Under the pieces are notes generated by a model. That model searched no databases, was not told where the DNA came from, and saw only the letters and a list, made by a program, of their open reading frames with translations. Position numbers and translations under genes: made by a program. From Sphingomonas desiccabilis (lineage in GTDB: Bacteria; Pseudomonadota; Alphaproteobacteria; Sphingomonadales; Sphingomonadaceae): a DNA stretch of 64,000 bases. Location: contig NZ_SDPT01000001.1 of the NCBI RefSeq assembly GCF_004135605.1, positions 682,001-746,000 on the forward strand, written 5' to 3'. Positions 35,766 to 43,956 of this stretch are shown here, in pieces (position 1 is the first letter of the stretch; each line of letters starts with the position of its first letter).

Positions 35766-36927
35766 GCGCGATCCGTTCCGCCAGACGCTCCGCAACCAGG
35801 TCCTTGTCCATTCGCTCCCAACTTTCCACGCCATGTTCCGTCACCAGGTGGATCGCATTGGCGGTCCCGCCCATCACGTCCCCCGATACGTCGTTGGCGA
35901 CAATCCAATCTGCGCCCTTCCGTGCGCGCTTCCCGGCGGCATGGGCGAGTACGTCGTGCGTTTCCGCCGCGAACCCGATCAGCAGGCGCGGCCGCCGCGG
36001 GCTATGCCCGAGCCTCGCGAGGATGTCCGGGTTGGGGACGAGCTCCAGCCGGTCGCCCATGTCCGCCTTCGCGCGCTTCAGGGGTGCGGCCTCGACCCGC
36101 CAGTCCGCAACGGCTGCCACCATCACCGCGGCATCGGCCGGAAGCGCCGCATCGACTGCATCGGCCATCTCGCGCGCGCTTTCCACGTCGACGCGGGACA
36201 CGCCCGGCGGGGTCTCAAGTGTCGTTGGCCCCGACACCAGCGTCACGCGCGCGCCGAGCTTCGCCAGCGCGCCCGCGATCGCATAGCCCTGACGGCCGGA
36301 CGAGCGGTTGGCGATGTAGCGCACCGGGTCGATCGCCTCATGCGTCGGCCCCGCCGTCACCAGCACGTGCCGCCCGGCGAGCGGCCGGGCTGCGGGCACC
36401 AGGGCGCGTTCGATCGCGGCCAGGATTGCCGCCGGTTCCGGCAGGCGGCCTGAGCCATATTCGCCGCACGCCATCGTCCCTTCGTCGGGTTCGAGCACGG
36501 CGACTCCGTCGCGACGCAGCTGCGCAACGTTGCGGACGGTGGCGGCGTGCTGCCACATGCGCACGTTCATCGCGGGCGCGGCGAGCACCGGCTTGTCGGT
36601 CGCGAGCAGAAGCGTCGTCGCCAGATCGTCGGCCATGCCGGCCGCCATCTTCGCGAGCAGGTCTGCCGTCGCCGGGGCGACGACCACCAGGTCCGCCTCG
36701 CGGCTGAGCTGGATGTGGCCCATCTCGGCCTCATCCTTCAGGTCCCACAGGCTGGTGTGGACTGGTGCCTCCGAAAGCGCGGCAAGCGTCATCGGGGTGA
36801 CGAAGTGCGCGCCTCCGCCGGTCAGTACGCAGCGCACCGAAATGCCGGCCTTGCGGCACAGGCGGATCAGTTCGCACGCCTTGTAGGCGGCGATGCCGCC
36901 GCCGACGATCAGCAGGATGCGCTTCAT
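35752..36927 (-). CDS. coaBC: Bifunctional phosphopantothenoylcysteine decarboxylase / phosphopantothenate-cysteine ligase
   Basis: A 391-residue Dfp protein in coenzyme A synthesis. The N-terminal flavoprotein CoaC domain has GGGIAAYKACELIRLC, the active-site histidine in APVHTSLWD, PAMNVRMW and the cysteine of ACGEYGSGR. The C-terminal CoaB domain begins near 190 with VLVTAGPTHEAIDPVRYI and NRSSGRQGYAIA. It starts on an ATGA overlap with the upstream membrane protein. Confidence 0.97.
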   Translation of the reverse strand: MKRILLIVGGGIAAYKACELIRLCRKAGISVRCVLTGGGAHFVTPMTLAALSEAPVHTSLWDLKDEAEMGHIQLSREADLVVVAPATADLLAKMAAGMADDLATTLLLATDKPVLAAPAMNVRMWQHAATVRNVAQLRRDGVAVLEPDEGTMACGEYGSGRLPEPAAILAAIERALVPAARPLAGRHVLVTAGPTHEAIDPVRYIANRSSGRQGYAIAGALAKLGARVTLVSGPTTLETPPGVSRVDVESAREMADAVDAALPADAAVMVAAVADWRVEAAPLKRAKADMGDRLELVPNPDILARLGHSPRRPRLLIGFAAETHDVLAHAAGKRARKGADWIVANDVSGDVMGGTANAIHLVTEHGVESWERMDKDLVAERLAERIAHGLA

Positions 36928-38027
36928 CGCGTGATTCTCTGCACCCGAACCCGCCGCCTGTCGAGCAGCACGCGGGCGAGGTCGCGCAGCCCGTCCGGCG
37001 CGAACGCCAGGCCGACCAGCAGCAGGGGCGCGACGAGGAACGCCCAGTAGAAGCCGTCCGCGCCCGGGAGGATGGCTGTCGCGGCAGCATAGACCGCCAG
37101 CGTCACGGTCACACGCAAGGCGATCGGATCATCCCACATCGCCCAGCCGAACAGCGCGATCGCGACCAGCAGCGCGGCGATCGCGGCCGGCAGCAGGTGG
37201 AGCACGGTGGTGGTGATGGCGGCGCGCACGAAGAAGCCGAAGCCGTGCAGGCCCGCCGCGTCCGACGCGGCCGGATCCAGCGGGCCGACGACCTGCGCGA
37301 CGGCCTGGGCATGGAACACCAGGACGATGGCCAGCAGACCGACGCCCGCCGCCCAGCCCAAAGCCTCGCGGCGGCGTCCCTCGGCAAAGGCGAGCAGCCC
37401 CATGGCGATGGCGTAGAAGGCCGCGGTCTCGCGGATCAGCATCGCCGCGGTGGCGATGGCGACTGCCTCTACCCAGCGCTCCTGGTGTCGGATCGCCAGC
37501 GACAGAGCGACCAGCATGCCTGCCCAGGTTTCGGGGAAGAGCGCCACGTCGGGGGCCAGCAGGCCAACCATTCCGCCCGCCAGGAGCAGCATGCCGCCGA
37601 ACACCGGCAGCGGCCGGGCCAAGGCCGCGTGCAACCGCTTCTGCCAGGCAAAGGCGGTGCCGATCGCCAGCAGCAGGAGCAGCAGGATCGAAACCAGCCC
37701 CGGCAGCGCTGCGAGCACCACCGGCAGCGTGGGCAAGGGGAAGGTCAGGAACGGCTTGAGCGGATAGCCGCCGGCGCGCAGCATCCGCGCGGTTGCCGGG
37801 TAATAGGCCTCGCCACCGCGCAGCGCGCCGACGATGCCATCGTGCACGCTGATGTCGCTCTGCTCGATCGCGGCGCGCGGCGCTGGCACGCTCCCGCCGC
37901 GCACGCCCATCAGCGCACCGGCCGCGACCAGCAGCAGGAACAGGACCAGCGCCACTGCCTGGTTGGCCGAGAGGCCGCTGGCCCGGCTTGGGCGGACCAG
38001 CCACAGCGGGCGGGCGGGCCGCGCCAT
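36924..38027 (-). CDS. Polytopic membrane protein of unknown function
   Basis: A 367-residue protein from the ATG at 38027, which shares one base with the ubiB stop (TGATG). It has about nine or ten hydrophobic segments in an otherwise Ala/Leu/Val-rich chain. A first periplasmic loop with several charged and aromatic residues after the first helix recalls GT-C-like or DUF2029-type proteins, but no decisive motif is visible. It is embedded in the ubiB-coaBC operon by overlaps at both ends. Confidence 0.72.
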   Translation of the reverse strand: MARPARPLWLVRPSRASGLSANQAVALVLFLLLVAAGALMGVRGGSVPAPRAAIEQSDISVHDGIVGALRGGEAYYPATARMLRAGGYPLKPFLTFPLPTLPVVLAALPGLVSILLLLLLAIGTAFAWQKRLHAALARPLPVFGGMLLLAGGMVGLLAPDVALFPETWAGMLVALSLAIRHQERWVEAVAIATAAMLIRETAAFYAIAMGLLAFAEGRRREALGWAAGVGLLAIVLVFHAQAVAQVVGPLDPAASDAAGLHGFGFFVRAAITTTVLHLLPAAIAALLVAIALFGWAMWDDPIALRVTVTLAVYAAATAILPGADGFYWAFLVAPLLLVGLAFAPDGLRDLARVLLDRRRVRVQRITR

Positions 38028-39559
38028 CAGCTGGCCAGCAGCGTCGCCGCTACCGCCAGCGCGGCGCTCACCACGGCCACGCCGATGTACCGCCATCCGC
38101 CGCCGACGCGGATGACCTCGATTTCGCGCAACGGCGGGGGAGGGGGCGCACCCCCTGGCGTCGGATAGCGCGCTTCCAGGTTGCGGATCAGCTGCGGCAG
38201 CCGCGCAAAGGTGCGCAGGTCGGTGACGATCCGGTCGGCGACCGCCGCCTCGGGGCCCAGCTCATCGCGGATCCAGCCGCGCACGAACGGCGCCGCCGTT
38301 TCCCACAGGTTGATGTCGGGATCGAGCGCGGTGGCCACGCCCTCCACCATCACCATGGTCTTCTGCAGCAGCAGCAGGTGGGGCTGGGTCTGCATGTCGA
38401 AGTCGCGCGTGATGTTGAAGAGGCTCTCCAGCATCATGCCGACCGACATGTCTTTGACCGCCAGCCCGCGCATCGGCTCGCCCACCGCGCGCAGCGCTGT
38501 TGCAAACTCCGCGACATTGTGGTGCGCGGGCACATAGCCCGCCTCGAAATGGATTTCGGCGACACGGCGATAGTTGCCGGTGATCAGGCCGTAGAGGATT
38601 TCGGCAAGCCACACCCGTGCCCGCCGGTCGATGCGACCCATGATGCCGAAGTCGATCGCGCAGATGCGCCCGTCCGGCAGCGCGAACAGGTTCCCCTGGT
38701 GCATGTCGGCGTGGAAGAAACCCTCCGCGATCGCCTGCCGCAGGAACGCCTGCACCAGCTTGCGCGCCATCGCCGGAAGGTCGTGGCCCGCCTCGATCAG
38801 GGCGGCACGATTCGACAGCTTGATGCCGTCGATCCACTCGATCGTCAGCACCCGGCTGGTGGTGCGCTGCCAATCGACCGCAGGAACGGTGAAGTCCGGC
38901 TCCGCCTGCATCGCCTCGGCGAGTTCCGAAGCGGAGGCCGCCTCGCGCCGGAGGTCGAGCTCGCGCGCGGTCCAGCGCTTCATGGTCTCGATGACGAGCC
39001 GGGGGCGCAGCCGCTTCAGCTCGCCGCCATAGGCCTCGAGCTGGGCGGCGGCCCATTCATAGGTGTCGATCGCCTGGTTGAATTCGTGCTCGACGCCCGG
39101 ACGCAGCACCTTGACGGCAACCGTGCGGCCATCGGTCGTGACGGCGCGGTGCACCTGCGCGATCGAGGCAGCACCGACCGGCACTTCCTCGATTTCGGCA
39201 AACACGCTTTCGATCGGCCGGCCGAGACCGGCCTCGATCGCCGGGCGGATCACCGACCAGGGGAGCGGCGGCAGCGCGTCCTGCAGCGCGAGCAGGTCGT
39301 GCGCCGGACCCTCGCCGACCAGATCGGGACGGGTGGCTAGGGTCTGGCCGAGCTTGATGGCAGCCGGGCCAAGCGCCTGTAGCGCTTGCGCGTACCGCGG
39401 CTCCTTGGGCGCGAACATGCCCATCTGAAGGAGGCGTGCAACGCGGCGGAGCCCCGGCGGGGTGCTCGGGTCTCGCTCAAGTCCGCGCAGCGCGCCGTGG
39501 CGTGCCAGAGTGCGGCCCCATTTCCAAAGGCGCCAGCCGTGGGTGATCTTGGAGGTCAT
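38027..39559 (-). CDS. ubiB: Ubiquinone biosynthesis accessory ATPase/kinase
   Basis: A 510-residue atypical kinase of the ABC1/ADCK/UbiB family. The Ala-rich region KLGQTLATRPDLVG, the Lys-containing AVKVLRPG, the KxGQ-type motif and the ADMHQGNLFAL and IDFGIMGRID catalytic segments are present. Two hydrophobic helices at the C-terminus anchor it to the membrane. It supports the ubiquinone pathway, as does ubiE immediately upstream. Confidence 0.96.
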   Translation of the reverse strand: MTSKITHGWRLWKWGRTLARHGALRGLERDPSTPPGLRRVARLLQMGMFAPKEPRYAQALQALGPAAIKLGQTLATRPDLVGEGPAHDLLALQDALPPLPWSVIRPAIEAGLGRPIESVFAEIEEVPVGAASIAQVHRAVTTDGRTVAVKVLRPGVEHEFNQAIDTYEWAAAQLEAYGGELKRLRPRLVIETMKRWTARELDLRREAASASELAEAMQAEPDFTVPAVDWQRTTSRVLTIEWIDGIKLSNRAALIEAGHDLPAMARKLVQAFLRQAIAEGFFHADMHQGNLFALPDGRICAIDFGIMGRIDRRARVWLAEILYGLITGNYRRVAEIHFEAGYVPAHHNVAEFATALRAVGEPMRGLAVKDMSVGMMLESLFNITRDFDMQTQPHLLLLQKTMVMVEGVATALDPDINLWETAAPFVRGWIRDELGPEAAVADRIVTDLRTFARLPQLIRNLEARYPTPGGAPPPPPLREIEVIRVGGGWRYIGVAVVSAALAVAATLLAS

Positions 39560-39590
39560 GCCCGATCCTCGATGCGGCGGGGACGGGGGC

Positions 39591-40322
39591 TCAGATCTTC
39601 CACCCGCTGTGGATCGCGACCAGACCGCCGAGCAGCGGCTCCACCTTGGTCCGGACGAAGCCAGCGTCGCCGATCATGCGCTCGAACGTCGGCATGTCGG
39701 GGAAGCGGCGGATCGATTCGATCAGGTAGCGATAGCTGTCCTCGTCATCGGCGAGGAGCTTGCCGAGCTTGGGGACCAGCTTGTGCGAATAGGCGTCGTA
39801 CACCTCGGCGAAGCCCGGCCACTGAGTGGTCGAGAACTCCAGGCAGAAGAAGCGGCCGCCGCGGCGCAGCACACGGTGCGCCTCGCGCAACGCCTTGGGG
39901 ATGTCCGTCACGTTCCGGATGCCGAAGGCAATGGTGTAGGCGTCGAAGAAGCGATCGGGAAACTGGAGCACTTCTGCGTTCGCTTCGGTCCACACCAGGC
40001 CGTCGATCCCGCGCTGCTGCGCGCGGCCCATGCCGACTTCCAGCATCGCCGGATTGATGTCGGCGACCGTGATCGATGCGCCCTTGGCCGCCATGCGGAA
40101 GGCGATGTCCCCGGTGCCGCCAGCCATGTCGAGGATCTGCTCGCCCGGCTGCGGCTTCACCCGCCGCACGAAGCGATCCTTCCAGAGCCGATGCATGCCC
40201 CCCGACATGGCATCGTTCATCAGGTCGTAGCGGGAGGCTACGCTGGCGAAGACGTCCCCGACACGGCGGGTCTTTTCCTCGGGGGCGACTTCTTCATAGC
40301 CGAACGAGACGGTGTTGGTCAT
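39591..40322 (-). CDS. ubiE: Demethylmenaquinone/ubiquinone methyltransferase
   Basis: A 243-residue class I SAM-dependent methyltransferase matching UbiE: YDLMNDAMSGGMHRLWKD near residue 35, SAM-binding ILDMAGGTGDIAFRMA, and IAFGIRNVTDIPKALRE in the family-specific region. It methylates ring carbon 2 (C5 numbering in older schemes) of the ubiquinone precursor. It is 31 bp upstream of ubiB and divergent from mutM, with 58 bp between the starts. Confidence 0.97.
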   Translation of the reverse strand: MTNTVSFGYEEVAPEEKTRRVGDVFASVASRYDLMNDAMSGGMHRLWKDRFVRRVKPQPGEQILDMAGGTGDIAFRMAAKGASITVADINPAMLEVGMGRAQQRGIDGLVWTEANAEVLQFPDRFFDAYTIAFGIRNVTDIPKALREAHRVLRRGGRFFCLEFSTTQWPGFAEVYDAYSHKLVPKLGKLLADDEDSYRYLIESIRRFPDMPTFERMIGDAGFVRTKVEPLLGGLVAIHSGWKI

Positions 40323-40380
40323 GCAAGCGCCTTAGCCAAGCCTTGTGGCCCGGGCAAACCCTGCCTAGCTCCCACCCATC

Positions 40381-41193
40381 ATGCCCGAGCTTCCCGAAGT
40401 CGAAACCACCGTGCGTGGGCTGCGCCCGGTGCTGGAGGGGCAGCGCATCGCGCGTGTCGTGCCCCGCCGCGCCGACCTGCGCCGCGCGATCCCCGAGGAC
40501 CTGGGCCAGCGGCTCACCGGCGCGCAGGTGACCGCGCTTGGCCGCCGCGCCAAATACGGCCTGATCGATACCGACCGCGGGGACACCCTCGTCTTCCACC
40601 TCGGCATGTCCGGGCGATGGCGCGTCGATCCTTCGGAACTGCTGCCGCACGACCACCTGCTGATCGAGACCGAGGCGGGAAGGTCGCTCGCGTTGAACGA
40701 TCCGCGGCGATTCGGCTCGCTCGATCTGTTGCGGACCGAATCGCTCGACGCATGGGCGCCGTTCCGCGCGCTGGGGCCGGAGCCGCTGGGCCCCGAGTTC
40801 ACCGGCGGCCATCTGGCGCAGGCATTCGCCGGCCGGGTCGCGCCGGTAAAGGCGTTGCTGCTGGACCAGCGGATCGTCGCCGGGCTCGGCAACATCTATG
40901 TGTGCGAGGCGCTGAACCTGGCGCGAATCGCTCCGTCGCGGGGGGGCGGGCAGATCGCGCGCGCCCGGCTCGACCGGCTGGTGGAGGCGATCCGCACCGT
41001 CCTGCTCGCCGCGATCGAGGCGGGCGGCTCGACCTTGCGCGATTATGCGCGGCCGGATGGCGAATTGGGCTATTTCTCCAAGCAGTGGCGGGTCTATGGA
41101 CGCGAGGGTGCCGCCTGTCCCTGTGGAGGGACGGTGCAGCGCCGCACCGAAGGCGGGCGTTCCACCTTCTGGTGCCCCAAGTGCCAGCGCTGA
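40381..41193 (+). CDS. mutM: Formamidopyrimidine-DNA glycosylase
   Basis: A 270-residue base-excision repair enzyme starting with the catalytic MPELPEVETTVRGL (Pro1 nucleophile, Glu2). The helix-two-turn-helix region is followed by ILLDQRIVAGLGNIYVCE-like sequence (LLDQRIVAGLGNIYVCEALN) and a C-terminal zinc finger. The finger is odd: the first cysteine pair reads C-P-C (one residue between) instead of C-x2-C or more, while the second pair is the usual CPKC. It removes 8-oxoguanine and other oxidised purines. Confidence 0.97.
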   Translation: MPELPEVETTVRGLRPVLEGQRIARVVPRRADLRRAIPEDLGQRLTGAQVTALGRRAKYGLIDTDRGDTLVFHLGMSGRWRVDPSELLPHDHLLIETEAGRSLALNDPRRFGSLDLLRTESLDAWAPFRALGPEPLGPEFTGGHLAQAFAGRVAPVKALLLDQRIVAGLGNIYVCEALNLARIAPSRGGGQIARARLDRLVEAIRTVLLAAIEAGGSTLRDYARPDGELGYFSKQWRVYGREGAACPCGGTVQRRTEGGRSTFWCPKCQR

Positions 41194-41198
41194 AAAGC

Positions 41199-41227
41199 TT
41201 GACCTTTTCGACGGTGCGCGGTAGGGG
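41199..41227 (+). promoter_or_regulatory. Predicted rpsT promoter
   Basis: TTGACC (41199-41204), a 17-bp spacer and TAGGGG (41222-41227) start 6 bp after the mutM stop. The design matches the rpsU promoter at 2578-2606, including the GGTAGGGGC context of the -10 element. Confidence 0.6.
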
Positions 41228-41290
41228 CGCCGCTTTCCCGGGCCGTGGAGTTTCTGCGCCCGTTCATGCAGCACAGGATCAGGACGGCAC

Positions 41291-41554
41291 ATGGCGAACA
41301 CGCCACAGGCGAAGAAGCGTATCCGGCGCAACGAGCGTCGCGCGGAAATCAACGGCGCGCGGGTCAGCCGCATCCGGACCTTCATCAAGAAGGTCGAGTC
41401 GGCGCTGGCATCGGGCGATCGTGAGGCGGCTTCGGCTGCTTTGACCGCAGCGCAGCCGGAACTGGCGCGGGGCGTCGCCAAGGGCGTGCTCCACAAGAAC
41501 ACTGCGTCGCGCAAGTTCGCACGCCTGACCAAGGCGGTGTCGTCGCTCGCCTGA
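41291..41554 (+). CDS. rpsT: 30S ribosomal protein S20
   Basis: An 87-residue basic helical protein with the S20 signature [29 protein letters not shown] and [20 protein letters not shown]. It binds 16S rRNA early in small-subunit assembly. It has its own promoter and a strong terminator, and sits directly upstream of dnaA as in many alphaproteobacteria. Confidence 0.98.
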   Translation: MANTPQAKKRIRRNERRAEINGARVSRIRTFIKKVESALASGDREAASAALTAAQPELARGVAKGVLHKNTASRKFARLTKAVSSLA

Positions 41555-41574
41555 GCGCACGCACAAGCAGGTTG

Positions 41575-41612
41575 AAAAGGGCTTCGCCGGGGTGCCGGCG
41601 AAGCCCTTTTTT
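41575..41612 (+). terminator. Intrinsic terminator of rpsT
   Basis: A perfect 16-bp stem (41575-41590 and 41595-41610, loop GGTG) that ends in and is followed by TTTTTT, 20 bp after the rpsT stop. The left arm begins AAAA, so it could also act leftward. Confidence 0.96.
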
Positions 41613-41996
41613 CGTGCCTGCAATCCGCGGTCCGGGACGAATCAAGTACGCGCAGGCAAGTCACGGACAAGTCACGGATTTGTCACGATTCGAACGTGAC
41701 GGAAACGAACCAAGCCTGCTAAGTGCCTGTTATTGCTTGGTAAATCTGGAAAGTCCCGGATTTCCTCGGGTTCGGGCTGTCAATGCTCTATATTATTTTT
41801 TTGGCGCGAGCGGGCTCTTGATCTTCGTTCCGTCGGCTTTCTAAACATGCGCCATGCCTCGGCTCCGGGGCATCGGTTTTCGCGTGGTTTCGCGTGCGGT
41901 TCCGGTCGTTGCGACCAGGGTACCGCTGGAGCTTATCGCTAGTTTGAAATGTGGGCTGGAAGCGGGTGCTTTCGGCCGCGGGAGAGGTGTGTTCGC
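41613..41996. other. dnaA upstream region with short repeats, GANTC sites and an A+T-rich stretch
   Basis: No gene was recognised in these 384 bp. Three consecutive 11-bp units run from 41657 to 41689 (CAAGTCACGGA twice, then a degenerate TTTGTCACGAT), followed by an inverted GTCACG at 41695-41700. Two GANTC sites flank them (41639-41643 and 41687-41691). An A+T-rich stretch with TATATTATTTTTTT lies at 41789-41802. I saw no consensus DnaA box (TTATCCACA), so I do not call this the origin. Confidence 0.6.
41657..41689. repeat. Tandem 11-bp repeats upstream of dnaA
   Basis: Units at 41657-41667 and 41668-41678 are identical (CAAGTCACGGA); 41679-41689 is a degenerate copy keeping TGTCACG. One helical turn per unit would place a bound protein on the same DNA face. 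Confidence 0.7.
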
Positions 41997-43436
41997 GTGA
42001 CGGGAACGGGGGAAGCAACCGCAGCAGCCGTGGAAGCCGCGTGGGGGCGCGTGCGCCACAACCTGCGTCTGTCCGCAGGGCAGCGGCTGTTCGACCGCTG
42101 GCTGAAGCCGATGGTGCTGCTGTCGGACAGCGACGCCGACATGGTGCGCCTGGGCCTGCCCTCGGCGTTCATGACGAACTGGGTGAAGAGCCACTACGCC
42201 GACCGGCTGCTGTTCGAGTTCCGCGCCTGCCTGCCGGAGATCCGCACCGTATCGGTCGAGACCGTGAGCACGCTGGAGCCCGCGCGCGTGCTGACCGGCG
42301 AGTCGATCGCGCCTGCGGTCCCCGTGCCGGGCGCGACGCTGCTGGCCGATTCGCCTGCGCCCGCCCCGGCTGCCGAGCCCGTGCCCGCGCAGCCGATCGG
42401 CGCGCCGGGGCGCTCGCAGTTCGACCCGCGCTTCACCTTCGACCGATTCGTCGCCCATGATTCGAACCGGGTCGCGCGCAACGCGGCTAAGCTGCTGGCC
42501 GAGCCCGGCGTGCCCCGGTTCAGCCCGCTCTACCTTCACAGCGGCACAGGCCAGGGCAAGACCCACCTGATGCACGCGATCGGCCACGCGTTCCTTGCGG
42601 CTAATCCGCAGGCGACGGCGATCTACATGCCGGCCGAGCGCTTCATGTTCGAGTTCGTGAGCGCGGTGCGCGCCCGCGATACCCACAGCTTCAAGGCGCG
42701 GCTGCGCGCCGTCGACCTGCTGATGATCGACGACCTCCAGTTCGTGGCCGGAAAGGACGCGACCCAGGAGGAGTGCTTCCACACCGTCAACGCGTTCATG
42801 GACGCGGGCAAGCGGCTGGTGATCGCGTGCGATCGCAGCCCGCACCTGCTCGACGGGGTGGAGAGCCGGCTGGTGTCGCGCCTGGGTGCGGGCCTGGTCG
42901 CCGACATCAAGCCGCCGGCGCTGGAACTGCGCCATGCGATACTTGCGCGCCGCTTGGCGGAGAACGCCGCGGTGCCGGTGCCGGCCGATGTGCTCGACCT
43001 GCTCGCCAGCCGCATCCACGGCAGCGTGCGCGAGCTGGAAGGCGCGTTCAACCGCGTCGTCGCCTATGCGCAGCTGATCGGCCAGCCGGTGACGATGGAC
43101 TTCGCGATCCAGACCTTGGGCGAGATGCTCCAGGGCCCCAAGAAGCGAATCACCATCGACGACATCCAGCGCGCGGTTTCCAGCCACTTCGAGCTCAAGC
43201 AGCTCGACCTGATCTCCGCGCGCCGTGCGGTCGCGATCGCGCGCCCGCGCCAGATCGCGATGTATCTCGCCAAGCGGCTCACAACGCGCTCGCTGCCGGA
43301 GATCGGCCGCAAGTTCGGCAACCGCGATCATTCGACCGTCATCCATGCGGTCAAGCGCATCGAATCGCTTCGCGGGCTGGACGGCGAGATCGACGGCGCC
43401 GTCCGCCAGCTGATGCGGCAGCTCGAGGGCGCCTGA
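41997..43436 (+). CDS. dnaA: Chromosomal replication initiator protein
   Basis: A 479-residue protein from the GTG at 41997, preceded by GGAGAGG; a longer frame from 41949 is rejected. Domain I (WGRVRHNLRLSAGQRLFDRWL), a Pro/Ala-rich linker, then the AAA+ domain with Walker A HSGTGQGKTHL, Walker B LLMIDDLQFVAGK and a Ser/Asp-type sensor region, and domain IV with the DNA-binding helix-turn-helix GNRDHSTVIHAVKRIE. It binds DnaA boxes and opens the origin. Replication control may involve the repeats upstream. Confidence 0.97.
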   Translation: MTGTGEATAAAVEAAWGRVRHNLRLSAGQRLFDRWLKPMVLLSDSDADMVRLGLPSAFMTNWVKSHYADRLLFEFRACLPEIRTVSVETVSTLEPARVLTGESIAPAVPVPGATLLADSPAPAPAAEPVPAQPIGAPGRSQFDPRFTFDRFVAHDSNRVARNAAKLLAEPGVPRFSPLYLHSGTGQGKTHLMHAIGHAFLAANPQATAIYMPAERFMFEFVSAVRARDTHSFKARLRAVDLLMIDDLQFVAGKDATQEECFHTVNAFMDAGKRLVIACDRSPHLLDGVESRLVSRLGAGLVADIKPPALELRHAILARRLAENAAVPVPADVLDLLASRIHGSVRELEGAFNRVVAYAQLIGQPVTMDFAIQTLGEMLQGPKKRITIDDIQRAVSSHFELKQLDLISARRAVAIARPRQIAMYLAKRLTTRSLPEIGRKFGNRDHSTVIHAVKRIESLRGLDGEIDGAVRQLMRQLEGA

Positions 43437-43479
43437 GCGCCGCGCAGCTGGATCGGGCTGCTCCCTGCGACGACCGCCC

Positions 43480-43857
43480 CTAACGGCGCGACGTCGGACG
43501 GGGCCGCAGCTGGTCCAGCGCATCGGCGTTGTCGCGGCCCCAGGCGTACAGCAGCTCCACCGGCTCGACGAAGCGGCGCCCGAGCGGCGTCAGCGCATAT
43601 TCGACCGCTGGCGGAATCGTCCCGTGGACATGGCGCGTGATCAGGCCGCTGTCCGCCATCTCACGCAGGGTCTGCGTCAGCATCTTCTTCGAAATGCCGG
43701 GCAGGCTACGGAGCAGCACGCCGGTGCGCGCAACCCCTGCGTGACGGACATGCAGGGTGTGCAGCACCATGCTCGTCCATTTGGTGGCAAAAAGCTCCAG
43801 CGTGCGACGGGGCGCGCAATCCTCGCGCCATTCCTCGTCGGCCGAACCGATCTGCAT
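43480..43857 (-). CDS. HxlR-family winged-helix transcriptional regulator
   Basis: A 125-residue protein with the HxlR fold: CAPRRTLELFATKWT near the N-terminus, a winged helix with SLPGISKKMLTQTLREM and the wing VEYALTPLGR. HxlR proteins often respond to aldehydes, quinones or redox signals and control a neighbouring oxidoreductase. Here it is divergent from an SDR-type reductase gene with 99 bp between the starts, so mutual control is likely. Confidence 0.92.
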   Translation of the reverse strand: MQIGSADEEWREDCAPRRTLELFATKWTSMVLHTLHVRHAGVARTGVLLRSLPGISKKMLTQTLREMADSGLITRHVHGTIPPAVEYALTPLGRRFVEPVELLYAWGRDNADALDQLRPRPTSRR

Positions 43858-43956
43858 GTGGGTACCTCCTGGTGCCTATGTCCCTGAATGGTGCCGTCTA
43901 GAAGCCTTGCTCCGGGCTGCCTAGCTGGGGTGCCAATCGGACAAGGAAGCAGGATC

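Noticed and set aside
41613..41996. Replication origin next to dnaA
   Set aside because: No consensus DnaA boxes were visible; dnaA-adjacent origins are not the rule in alphaproteobacteria.
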